Shown: positions 1 to 5,136 of the stretch, piece by piece
Position numbering within the stretch: the stretch's first letter is position 1
How the letters are laid out: the number at the start of each line of letters is the position of its first letter
DNA from: Planctomycetaceae bacterium
Lineage (GTDB): Bacteria > Planctomycetota > Planctomycetia > Pirellulales > Pirellulaceae
Assembly: GCA_002862265.1 (NCBI GenBank)
Contig: PKCQ01000417.1
Location: 1-5,148, forward strand
DNA: 5,148 nt
Direction: 5' to 3'
Position numbers and translations under genes: made by a program
Notes under the pieces: generated by a model
The model's input: only the letters and a program-made list of their open reading frames with translations
Databases searched by the model: none
Told to the model about the DNA's origin: nothing

Positions 1-77
1 AAAACAAGGTTGCGACTTTGATTTCCTCGCTGGCAGATCCCCTGGTCAAGATCCGGATATTTTCTAGACCGAGCTGA

Positions 78-1514
78 CTACTCTGTAGCGAGCTCTGGGA
101 AAACCGATTTGAGGTCCAGCTTGTCTTCCTGGAATTCTTGGTGCTCGAGCAACTTGGCAAACAACTGCTTGATGATCGGCTGCGATTCAGGCTCGTCAGC
201 CAAATCTACCATCTCATCAGGATCAGCATTTAAGTTAAAAAGTCTCACCACCTCGGCTTCGGGGTAGACGATCAACTTGTAATCGTCCGTTCGCACGCAG
301 CGTTGCACGGCGAGATAAGCACCGTAGATGGAATCATAACGACTCTTACCGCCCTTCATCAGCGGCAGCACGCTATTGAACTCGATGTGTTCAGGCTTTT
401 CGATTCCGGCGAGTTCTATGCTGGTAGCCATCGCGTCTTGAAGATATATCGGCTCGGCGATCTTCTTGCCAGCTTCAACTCCTGGTCCAACAACCATGAA
501 CGGTACACGTAAGCTGTGATCGTACATATTTTGCTTGCCCATCAAACCATGATGACCGCAGGCCAAGCCGTGATCGGCTGTAAAGATTATCCAAGTGTTG
601 TTGGCCAGCCCTGACAATTTTAGGTGATCGAGAACGCGAGCAATTTGATCATCCATGTGCGAGATGATCGCATAATATTCCTGACGATTTACCTTCACGC
701 CGTGTTCCGTGCGTGGAAAGGTCGCGAGTTTCTCATCTCGCAGGGAGGTCCCCAATCGAATCTTATCTTTGTGTGGATACAGCGGCAAGAAGTTCTTGGG
801 CGTCGAGATTTTGTCGAGCGGGTAACGGGCGACGTATTCTTTGGGACTCTGCCGAGGATCGTGTGGTGCGTTGAAAGCAACGTACATGAAGAACGGCTTG
901 TCTTGTGCCTTGGCATCATCGATGAAGCCAATCGCATCGTCGCCAACAATCTCACTCCAGTGCTTTCCGCCTTGCCAAAAGCCACCAAACTTCGGGTCAG
1001 ACGGGGACCAAGTATCCGTTCCATCAGCGAACGGGCGGTTGTAGCCTTCAGGTGTTTGAGCCGGCATTCCCGGTCGAATATTCTTAGCAACGTCAAAGGA
1101 AGCGTTCGCATCGGCCTTGCAATGCCATTTACCGGTGAAGTATGTCTTATAGCCGGCGCCCTTCATGTACTCGCTCCACCAACGCCCCGCTTTCTGCTCT
1201 TCTTTGCTCTTGGCGTGAAACTTGTTCGCACGCCAGACAAACCGACCACTGTTGAGCATCATCCGACTGGCTACGCATACGGCACCGCTCCACGAGCCCA
1301 TGTTGAATGCATGCGTGAACGTGGTGCCTTCGCGAACCAGACGATCCAATGTGGGTGTTTGAATCTCCAAGTTACCAAGTTCATGGATCGTTTCGAAAGA
1401 CTGGTCATCCGCAAAGATGAACAAGATGTTCGGCTTCCTGTTCTGTCCAAGGCACGTCGAGGCGAGGCAACAGAATAGGGCAAAGCTCAATAGGAATCGA
1501 CGAAACGCGGGCAT
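78..1514 (-). CDS. Secreted S1-family (formylglycine-dependent) sulfatase
   Basis: This 478-residue protein should hydrolyse a sulfate ester outside the cytoplasm. Residues 1-24 form a signal peptide: Arg5/Arg6, a hydrophobic core, and probable cleavage near CLG|Q. No good lipobox is present. The active-site set of the alkaline-phosphatase-like sulfatase fold is complete: Asp36-Asp37 (FADDQ), the formylglycine precursor Cys80 in CVASR with Ser83 and Arg84, Lys129 and His131 (TGKWH), His218 (APHDP), Asp314-His315 (TADHG) and Lys327 (GLMGKQ). The Cys-type core means a formylglycine-generating enzyme must act on it. After CxASR the usual xxxLTG reads MMLNSG, a mild deviation. Length is normal for the family. 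The ATG start has GAAGG eight bases upstream. Planctomycetes carry many such genes, often linked to sulfated algal polysaccharides. The substrate cannot be read from the sequence: choline-sulfatase and arylsulfatase are common database labels for relatives, but neither is supported here. Family certain, substrate unknown. Confidence 0.95.
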   Translation of the reverse strand: MPAFRRFLLSFALFCCLASTCLGQNRKPNILFIFADDQSFETIHELGNLEIQTPTLDRLVREGTTFTHAFNMGSWSGAVCVASRMMLNSGRFVWRANKFHAKSKEEQKAGRWWSEYMKGAGYKTYFTGKWHCKADANASFDVAKNIRPGMPAQTPEGYNRPFADGTDTWSPSDPKFGGFWQGGKHWSEIVGDDAIGFIDDAKAQDKPFFMYVAFNAPHDPRQSPKEYVARYPLDKISTPKNFLPLYPHKDKIRLGTSLRDEKLATFPRTEHGVKVNRQEYYAIISHMDDQIARVLDHLKLSGLANNTWIIFTADHGLACGHHGLMGKQNMYDHSLRVPFMVVGPGVEAGKKIAEPIYLQDAMATSIELAGIEKPEHIEFNSVLPLMKGGKSRYDSIYGAYLAVQRCVRTDDYKLIVYPEAEVVRLFNLNADPDEMVDLADEPESQPIIKQLFAKLLEHQEFQEDKLDLKSVFPELATE

Positions 1515-1522
1515 GTGATGAG

Positions 1523-1527
1523 CCTTC
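1523..1527 (-). promoter_or_regulatory. Ribosome binding site of the sulfatase gene
   Basis: The minus strand reads GAAGG followed by eight bases and the ATG at 1514-1512. This is a moderate Shine-Dalgarno match at normal spacing. It supports the ATG start, which also gives a proper signal peptide. Confidence 0.5.
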
Positions 1528-1639
1528 GAAACGGGTAAGGTCAGGTTGTTGGAGGTGGGCTTATTCTAGTCAGAAACGATTCTCTTGTGTGACACGGTTG
1601 TGACTGTCTTCCCCGTTTAGAAGCTTGCTTGAAGATCGC

Positions 1640-1656
1640 CGACCGCTCCGCGGTCG
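1640..1656. repeat. Perfect 7-bp inverted repeat (hairpin)
   Basis: CGACCGC (1640-1646) and GCGGTCG (1650-1656) are perfect reverse complements around a TCC loop. This gives a very GC-rich stem that could form in DNA or RNA on either strand. No T-run follows on either side, so it is not a classical terminator. It resembles the compact palindromes of REP-like intergenic elements, but a second copy is needed to call it that. Confidence 0.55.
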
Positions 1657-1773
1657 TGCGTTCCGCCGCCGCGATGGACAGAGCGCTGACTTCGCTGCGC
1701 CGCATCGCAGTATTGCCTTGGGCATCGCACGAACAACGAATGCAATGAGCGAGCAACAAATCAGGTAGCGGCC

Positions 1774-1794
1774 ATTCCGGACAAATCCGGGAAT
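1774..1794. repeat. Imperfect inverted repeat
   Basis: ATTCCGGA (1774-1781) faces TCCGGGAAT (1786-1794) across a CAAA loop. The arms pair fully except for one bulged G. It sits upstream of the sulfatase gene and could be a hairpin in a long leader RNA or part of a repeat. No function is assigned. Confidence 0.45.
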
Positions 1795-1809
1795 CCGAAC
1801 TGAAGAACC

Positions 1810-1822
1810 GGCGGCTAGCGCC
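1810..1822. repeat. Short GC-rich hairpin GGCG-GCTAG-CGCC
   Basis: A 4-bp GGCG/CGCC stem encloses GCTAG. An overlapping alternative pairs GGCT with AGCC slightly downstream. It lies about 140 nt past the guaA stop in the transcription direction and is followed on that strand by GGTTCTTC, not a U-run, so it is at best a weak terminator. Confidence 0.3.
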
Positions 1823-1831
1823 AGCCCCCTT

Positions 1832-1860
1832 ATAATCGAAATAACCGCGTCTAGACTCAA
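1832..1860 (-). promoter_or_regulatory. Weak sigma70-like promoter candidate pointing to the sulfatase gene
   Basis: On the minus strand TTGAGT (1860-1855) is separated by exactly 17 nt from GATTAT (1837-1832), each matching four of six consensus bases. Transcription would begin near 1825 and give a roughly 310-nt leader carrying the hairpins at 1774-1822 and 1640-1656 before the sulfatase start. Planctomycete promoters are poorly defined, so this is only a candidate. Confidence 0.2.
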
Positions 1861-1959
1861 TTAAGAAAACGAACAAGTCAGTGCCGCACGGGCTGCTCGA
1901 GGAAGGAATGGCAGGAGCAATTGCGACAACGGACTACTTTGAGCTGTCTACTTCCCCTG

Positions 1960-3555
1960 CTATTCCCACTCGATGGTGGCGGGAGGCTTGCTGCTGATGT
2001 CGTAACAGACGCGATTGACACCGCGAACTTCGTTGATAATGCGATTGCTGATCTTCGCAAGTAAATCGTATGGCAAGTGGCTCCAGTCTGCCGTCATGAA
2101 GTCGTCGGTGTTGACAGAGCGCACGGCGACCGCATTCTCGTAAGTACGAGCATCACCCATCACACCAACACTTTGCACCGGAAGCATCACAGCGAAGGCT
2201 TGGGACGTCTCGCGATAGAGTCCAGCCTCTTTTATTTCGCTGACCACGATATGGTCGGCTTCTCGCAACACATCGAGTTTTTCTTTCGTGACTTCACCCA
2301 AGCAGCGTACGGCAAGGCCTGGCCCAGGGAAGGGATGCCGCCATACAAGATGCTCTGGCAACCCCAGTTCGATTCCTAACTTACGGACCTCATCCTTAAA
2401 CAGATCCCGTAGCGGCTCGACAAGCTCGAACCCGAGCTGTTCCGGCAGTCCACCGACGTTGTGGTGGAGCTTGATGGTCGCTGCGGGGCCATCGGGCGCG
2501 GCACCGCTTTCAATCACGTCGGGATATAAAGTGCCTTGAGCCAAATACTTTGCACCGGAAATCTTGGTCGCTTCTTGTTTGAAGCAAGCGATAAACAAGT
2601 TGCCGATACGTTTGCGTTTTTCTTGCGGCTCGGTAATACCTGACAAGCTATCTAAGAAGAGTCTTTCTGCCTGAACGACGTGAAGGTCGGCTTGGAAGTG
2701 ATCTGTAAACTCGGAGATCACCGCCGCCTGCTCGTCTTTCCGAAGCAAGCCGTTATCAACGAGGATGCAGCTCAACTGAGGCCCAATGGCCTTGTAGAGC
2801 AGTGCTGCGGTAACGGCACTGTCGACACCACCGGACAGGCCGCAGATAACTCGGTCGTCGCCGATCTCTTCTCTCAATCGCTGAATTGTCTGCTCAGCAA
2901 AGTCAGACAAACGCCAACGCCCTTCGCACTCGCAAATGTTGTACAAAAAGTTGCGAAGAATCTCGCTACCTAGAGGAGTGTGAGTAACTTCAGGGTGGAA
3001 CTGAAGCCCGAAGACAGGCAGGCTCTGATGTTGCACCGCCGCAAATGGACAAGTGCTGGTGGCGGCGAGTGCTTGAAACTCTTCGGAGACAGCATTCACC
3101 TGATCTCCGTGGCTCATCCAGACTTCAGTTTCTCCAGGCAGACCTGAAAGCAAACCTTCTGGCGAAGTAACTTGTAAAGCCGCGCGTCCGTACTCACGCG
3201 ATTCGCAGTGGCCTACTTTGCCACCGAGTGCTTCGCAGGCAAGTTGCATTCCGTAGCAAATGCCTAGAATCGGCAAGCCGAGTTCAAAGAGTTTGGGATC
3301 GCACTTTGGGGCGCCATCCTCATAAACACTTGAGGGGCCACCAGAAAGGATAATTCCCGCTGGCTGCTTGGCTGCAATGGCTTCTGCCGGGAGATCGTGG
3401 CGAATGATTTCGCAGTAGACGTGTAGTTCTCGAACACGACGTGCGATGAGTTGAGCGTATTGCGATCCAAAATCGAGGACGAGAATCTTTTCTTGTCCCA
3501 AGTCTGACGCAGCAGAAGAATTGCTTGCCAGAGAAGCTGACGGGGAGGTTGTCAC
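1960..3555 (-). CDS. guaA: GMP synthase (glutamine-hydrolysing)
   Basis: GuaA makes GMP from XMP, glutamine and ATP in the cytoplasm, the last step of guanine nucleotide synthesis. Numbered from the GTG start, the 531 residues hold a class I glutamine amidotransferase domain near the N terminus: ILVLDFGSQYAQ, the oxyanion-side SGGPSSVY, nucleophile Cys100 in GICYGMQ, and His187/Glu189 in QFHPEVTH. An ATP-pyrophosphatase domain follows with the P-loop SGGVDS at 241-246, VDNGLLRK, QGTLYPDVIESG and KLHHNVGGLPE. The GMP synthase C-terminal dimerisation domain contains RHPFPGPGLAVR and ends KPPATIEWE. All catalytic residues are present. I chose the GTG at 3555 because GAAGGA lies seven bases upstream and the length then fits the family (about 525). 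An upstream TTG at 3684 is in frame but would add 43 Leu/Arg-rich residues unknown in GuaA and would overlap the likely promoter. A Ser/Ala-rich N-terminal stretch of about 20 residues precedes the amidotransferase domain. Confidence 0.98.
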   Translation of the reverse strand: MTTSPSASLASNSSAASDLGQEKILVLDFGSQYAQLIARRVRELHVYCEIIRHDLPAEAIAAKQPAGIILSGGPSSVYEDGAPKCDPKLFELGLPILGICYGMQLACEALGGKVGHCESREYGRAALQVTSPEGLLSGLPGETEVWMSHGDQVNAVSEEFQALAATSTCPFAAVQHQSLPVFGLQFHPEVTHTPLGSEILRNFLYNICECEGRWRLSDFAEQTIQRLREEIGDDRVICGLSGGVDSAVTAALLYKAIGPQLSCILVDNGLLRKDEQAAVISEFTDHFQADLHVVQAERLFLDSLSGITEPQEKRKRIGNLFIACFKQEATKISGAKYLAQGTLYPDVIESGAAPDGPAATIKLHHNVGGLPEQLGFELVEPLRDLFKDEVRKLGIELGLPEHLVWRHPFPGPGLAVRCLGEVTKEKLDVLREADHIVVSEIKEAGLYRETSQAFAVMLPVQSVGVMGDARTYENAVAVRSVNTDDFMTADWSHLPYDLLAKISNRIINEVRGVNRVCYDISSKPPATIEWE

Positions 3556-3562
3556 TTTTCTA

Positions 3563-3568
3563 TCCTTC
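3563..3568 (-). promoter_or_regulatory. Ribosome binding site that fixes the guaA start
   Basis: The minus strand reads GAAGGA, seven spacer bases, then GTG at 3555-3553. No comparable Shine-Dalgarno sequence precedes the in-frame GTG at 3570 or the TTG at 3684, so this site decides for the 531-residue protein. Confidence 0.7.
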
Positions 3569-3616
3569 ACTGATTCCGGGCCCAAGCCGCCAAACCGGAC
3601 CAAAACCAAACCGCGG

Positions 3617-3622
3617 AGTATA
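3617..3622 (-). promoter_or_regulatory. Candidate -10 box of guaA
   Basis: The minus strand carries TATACT, five of six matches to TATAAT, about 60 nt before the chosen GTG start. No convincing -35 hexamer sits 16-18 nt upstream. If real, the transcript begins near 3610, after the upstream TTG codon, which agrees with the shorter protein. The leader would include the run of GG pairs at 3587-3612. Confidence 0.3.
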
Positions 3623-3683
3623 CGGGCGAACAAGTATTTAAGCCAGTACAGCCTGCGTTCCGATAAGAGATTATGTTCCGTCA

Positions 3684-3711
3684 AGGCCTATCGAATTTAT
3701 TGTTTAGGCCT
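3684..3711. repeat. AGGCCTA inverted repeat in the divergent promoter region
   Basis: AGGCCTA (3684-3690) and TAGGCCT (3705-3711) are perfect reverse complements around a 14-nt AT-rich spacer. Each arm also contains the self-palindrome AGGCCT, and their centres are 22 bp apart, about two helical turns. The pair lies between the divergent guaA and selenoprotein genes, 41 bp before the selenoprotein start. It could be an operator for a dimeric regulator or an RNA hairpin. No known regulator is assigned. Confidence 0.45.
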
Positions 3712-3740
3712 AGGATTCTGATGGATTTCCAACCAAACAC

Positions 3741-3744
3741 GGAG
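3741..3744 (+). promoter_or_regulatory. Ribosome binding site of the selenoprotein gene
   Basis: GGAG is followed by a seven-base spacer and the ATG at 3752. An in-frame ATG two codons earlier (3746) is too close to GGAG to be used with it. The well-placed site indicates that the reading frame containing the TGA is translated. Confidence 0.65.
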
Positions 3745-3751
3745 AATGAAA

Positions 3752-4099
3752 ATGTCGAAAGTCGACTGGAGCTATCATCGCCCTGGCTGAAAAACCTGCG
3801 GGAAAACGCAGGAGTTTCTTGCAGAGAACGAAATAGAACCCAAATCCGAAGTCAACGCCAAAAAAGAGACACATCAGCTTGAGAAAGCCAAAGAGCTTCT
3901 TGGAGCAGCGAACAAGCTGTTTGCGGCCAAAGGAAAGAAAGTCGTCGAAGTCGACTTGAAGAAGGAGACTCTTGAGGACGAGCAGATCAGGAAACTGATG
4001 TTAGGGCCGACCGGAAATCTCCGTGCCCCCACGCTCGTCAAAGGCAAGACCGTCATTGTCGGCTTTGAACAGGAGATGTATGAGAAGCTGTTTGGGTAA
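3752..4099 (+). CDS. ArsC/Spx-like thioredoxin-fold selenoprotein (in-frame TGA = Sec13)
   Basis: The frame runs from ATG 3752 to TAA 4097-4099 and contains one internal TGA at 3788-3790. Read as selenocysteine, it gives 115 residues beginning MSKVDWSYHRPG-U-KTCGKTQ. Sec13 and Cys16 form a UxxC redox motif at the end of the first beta strand, exactly where ArsC, Spx and glutaredoxin-like proteins carry their reactive cysteine. Near the C terminus NLRAPTLVKGKTVIVGF (89-105) gives the cis-proline loop (Pro93) and the closing strand and Gly-Phe typical of the ArsC/Spx group. The middle (39-82) is a charged helical segment. The 102 codons after TGA are uninterrupted, a ribosome binding site precedes the ATG, and a stem-loop lies directly after the TGA. 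Sec- and Cys-containing ArsC-like proteins are a known family. Its members are probable thiol oxidoreductases, and arsenate reduction is not shown. The alternative is a Cys codon mutated to a stop in a pseudogene, which the intact downstream frame and the hairpin make less likely. The gene is divergent from guaA and stands alone. Confidence 0.85.
3789..3818 (+). promoter_or_regulatory. Candidate bacterial SECIS stem-loop after the Sec TGA
   Basis: CCTGCG (3795-3800) pairs perfectly with CGCAGG (3807-3812) around the loop GGAAAA. A lower stem GAAA (3789-3792)/TTTC (3815-3818) extends it across a 2x2 internal loop. Bacterial SECIS elements lie inside the coding region just after UGA and have a small loop with G in its first two positions, as here. 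The loop begins 11 nt after the UGA, closer than in E. coli fdhF (about 18). A weaker rival fold, GCAGG (3808-3812) with CTTGC (3818-3822) and loop AGTTT starting 23 nt after UGA, would have more usual spacing. Confidence 0.65.
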
Positions 4100-4537
4100 C
4101 AAAGGCTGTCGTGATGGATCTGGCCAGAAATCCTGAATGAAGGATTTCTGGGGATCCGATTTCGAGTGACTGTTGGGACCGAACGTCTGGTGAATCCCAC
4201 TACTTTGGCTTTTCTCCTGCCGATGGCGTGTTTCATTCTCTGTGTCGAATACTCCTCAGAAGACTCCTCCTTCTTCGAGACTGGGAACTGTCTCTTTCGC
4301 CATAGTCCCAAAATATCCGAAGGTGTTGACACGCTCGCAACAAATTTCTGTGTCGCGCATGCTAATCGTTTCTTGACTACCGCATCAAGCGCTTGTTTGT
4401 TTTGATTTGGTCGGATCTCTGGATTCGTGGTGGCAAGGGCAATATAACGATCGATGTGGCCTAGCCCTCTCAAGATCTTCTCATTTAAGTTGCGATTGCT
4501 GCTTTTTCTACGGAAAGTAGGAGATCCGAAGATACAC
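4100..4537. other. 438-nt gap between convergent genes, no convincing gene
   Basis: The stretch lies between the stops of the plus-strand selenoprotein gene and the minus-strand membrane protein gene. Apart from the hairpin at 4116-4157 I see no clear regulatory or RNA feature. A minus-strand open frame (3874-4551) spans it, but it starts with TTG inside the neighbour, runs antisense into the selenoprotein gene and shows no domain. A small plus-strand frame (4166-4405) starts without a ribosome binding site and looks random. A weak hairpin at 4508-4520 (CTAC-GGAAA-GTAG) has no useful T-run on the downstream side. Decayed coding sequence is possible but not shown. Confidence 0.5.
4116..4157 (+). 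terminator. Strong hairpin, probable terminator of the selenoprotein gene
   Basis: CCAGAAATCC (4124-4133) and GGATTTCTGG (4142-4151) form a perfect 10-bp stem with the loop TGAATGAA. An outer GGATC/GATCC stem (4116-4120 with 4153-4157) adds five pairs across a small internal loop. The inner stem starts 25 nt after the TAA. The tail on the plus strand (GATTTCGAG) is only weakly T-rich, so it may act as a terminator without a full U-tract or as a 3-prime stabilising hairpin. It is symmetric and could also block transcription coming from the opposite gene. Confidence 0.5.
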
Positions 4538-5095
4538 TCATTCGTAAACAATCCTCATCTCTGCCGGCAGGTCCTCATAAGGAATCTTCGGATTTGCCTT
4601 CTTCAGTTCTAGGAAGAAGTTGCTCCAGAAACCACGTCCCCATCCAATGTGAATTCCTGGATGCCAGAAACTCCCGAAGGAGCCAGACTGCTTAGACTTC
4701 GGCATATGAGGATACGCCAAAATGACAAAGCCTTCATCGGAGGTATCGTAGATGCACCACAGTTTGGTGGCATTGTCAACAACCGACTCAAAACCGAGCT
4801 CTCTTGGAGGATTCTGTAATTCCATAACCTCCGAAAGGTGCCCTTTCTTAGCATCACCATTCGGCGGAATGAATCGCACTCGCGTCAAGTATCTGCCCGA
4901 CGAAGCATCCCGTTTTGCATAAACCACGAATCGCCCGTAGCGTGGCTCCTGCTCGTCATATACAACTCGATACCCCGAATCCATCCACCATAATGCTATT
5001 GCAGCTATTGCGATCAAGCCGAGTAAGAACCTGAGTGAGAAACGGGTGACGGTGGTAGGCTTAGAGCTCAACGAGTGATCCTTAGCGAGCCTCAC
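4538..5095 (-). CDS. Hypothetical single-pass membrane-anchored protein
   Basis: I do not recognise a family. The 185 residues begin with a basic segment, then RFSLRFLLGLIAIAAIALWWM (about 18-38), one membrane helix preceded by Arg, so the remaining 145 residues probably face the periplasm or the planctomycete equivalent. The RFSLR-FLL start is common in otherwise unrelated planctomycetal hypothetical proteins. The exported part has alternating hydrophobic and charged stretches suggesting beta strands (GRFVVYAKR, YLTRVRFIPP, GFVILAY), an aromatic/Gly-rich segment (SFGSFWHPGIHIGWGRGFW, 139-157), a single Cys114 and a C-terminal YEDLPAEMRIVYE. No catalytic motif is visible. The frame opens at GTG 5095, which lacks a ribosome binding site. 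TTG 5071, with AAGGA seven bases upstream, would shorten it by eight residues and is a serious alternative. A TATAAT lies upstream at 5131-5136. It converges on the selenoprotein gene and has no operon partner in view. Confidence 0.75.
   Translation of the reverse strand: MRLAKDHSLSSKPTTVTRFSLRFLLGLIAIAAIALWWMDSGYRVVYDEQEPRYGRFVVYAKRDASSGRYLTRVRFIPPNGDAKKGHLSEVMELQNPPRELGFESVVDNATKLWCIYDTSDEGFVILAYPHMPKSKQSGSFGSFWHPGIHIGWGRGFWSNFFLELKKANPKIPYEDLPAEMRIVYE
5079..5083 (-). promoter_or_regulatory. Ribosome binding site favouring the TTG start at 5071
   Basis: The minus strand reads AAGGA, seven bases (TCACTCG), then TTG at 5071-5069, in frame with the hypothetical membrane protein. The GTG at 5095 has only a C/A-rich stretch before it. 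The site argues for the shorter protein but depends on use of the rarer TTG codon. Confidence 0.4.
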
Positions 5096-5130
5096 GTTGT
5101 ATGGGGGAACTCATAATAACAAAAGTGCAA

Positions 5131-5136
5131 ATTATA
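5131..5136 (-). promoter_or_regulatory. Perfect -10 box (TATAAT) upstream of the hypothetical protein
   Basis: The minus strand carries an exact TATAAT about 36 nt before the GTG at 5095. The expected -35 position lies beyond the window edge, so it cannot be judged. The box sits inside a short inverted repeat, TGCAA (5126-5130) and TTGCA (5140-5144), which could be an operator. AT-rich sequence makes chance matches fairly likely. Confidence 0.35.

Larger units (their letters stand above)
1515..1959. other. 445-nt gap without a convincing gene, hairpin-rich, possible repeat remnant
   Basis: The gap lies between the end of guaA and the start of the sulfatase gene. Two overlapping minus-strand open frames cross it (1541-1876 and 1570-1860). 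They share no recognisable domain, are rich in Arg, Ser and Ala, and lack good start signals, so I do not call them genes. The stretch from about 1625 to 1830 holds three short inverted repeats (1640-1656, 1774-1794, 1810-1822), and its 1640-1700 part is visibly richer in GC than the flanks. This resembles a dispersed intergenic repeat or a structured leader, but only one copy lies in the window, so the repeat reading is inference. No U-rich rho-independent terminator for guaA is visible here. Confidence 0.5.

Noticed and set aside
1..77. Possible terminator of the sulfatase gene at the left edge
   Set aside because: Only 4-bp GGTC/GACC complementarity with a long loop is visible, with no T-run. 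Nothing supportable in these 77 nt.
624..1478. 284-codon open frame on the plus strand
   Set aside because: It is wholly antisense to the sulfatase gene, which has a complete conserved domain. It shows no protein family and no ribosome binding site.
1541..1876. Two overlapping small minus-strand frames (1541-1876, 1570-1860)
   Set aside because: No recognisable motifs, no good start signals, Arg/Ser/Ala-rich composition, and they overlap each other. More likely a by-product of a GC-rich hairpin region.
3752..3790. A 12-residue peptide ending at TGA 3788-3790
   Set aside because: The frame continues after the TGA as a coherent thioredoxin-fold domain to 4099, so the TGA is better read as selenocysteine than as a stop.
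3673..3882. 69-codon plus-strand frame overlapping the selenoprotein start
   Set aside because: It is in a different frame from the ArsC-like protein, has no motif, and its start codon lies in the divergent promoter region without a ribosome binding site.
4166..4405. 79-codon plus-strand frame in the right-hand gap
   Set aside because: No ribosome binding site, no family signature, and composition unlike the neighbouring genes.
4508..4520. CTAC-GGAAA-GTAG hairpin as terminator of the membrane protein gene
   Set aside because: The stem is only 4 bp, and on the relevant strand it is followed by A residues, not T residues.
3874..4551. 225-codon open frame on the minus strand across the 4100-4537 gap
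   Set aside because: It starts with TTG inside the end of the membrane protein gene, ends antisense inside the selenoprotein gene, has no domain, and its C-terminal half is Ser/Phe-rich as expected for an antisense reading. The part over 4100-4537 is unusually long for chance, so decayed coding sequence is not excluded.
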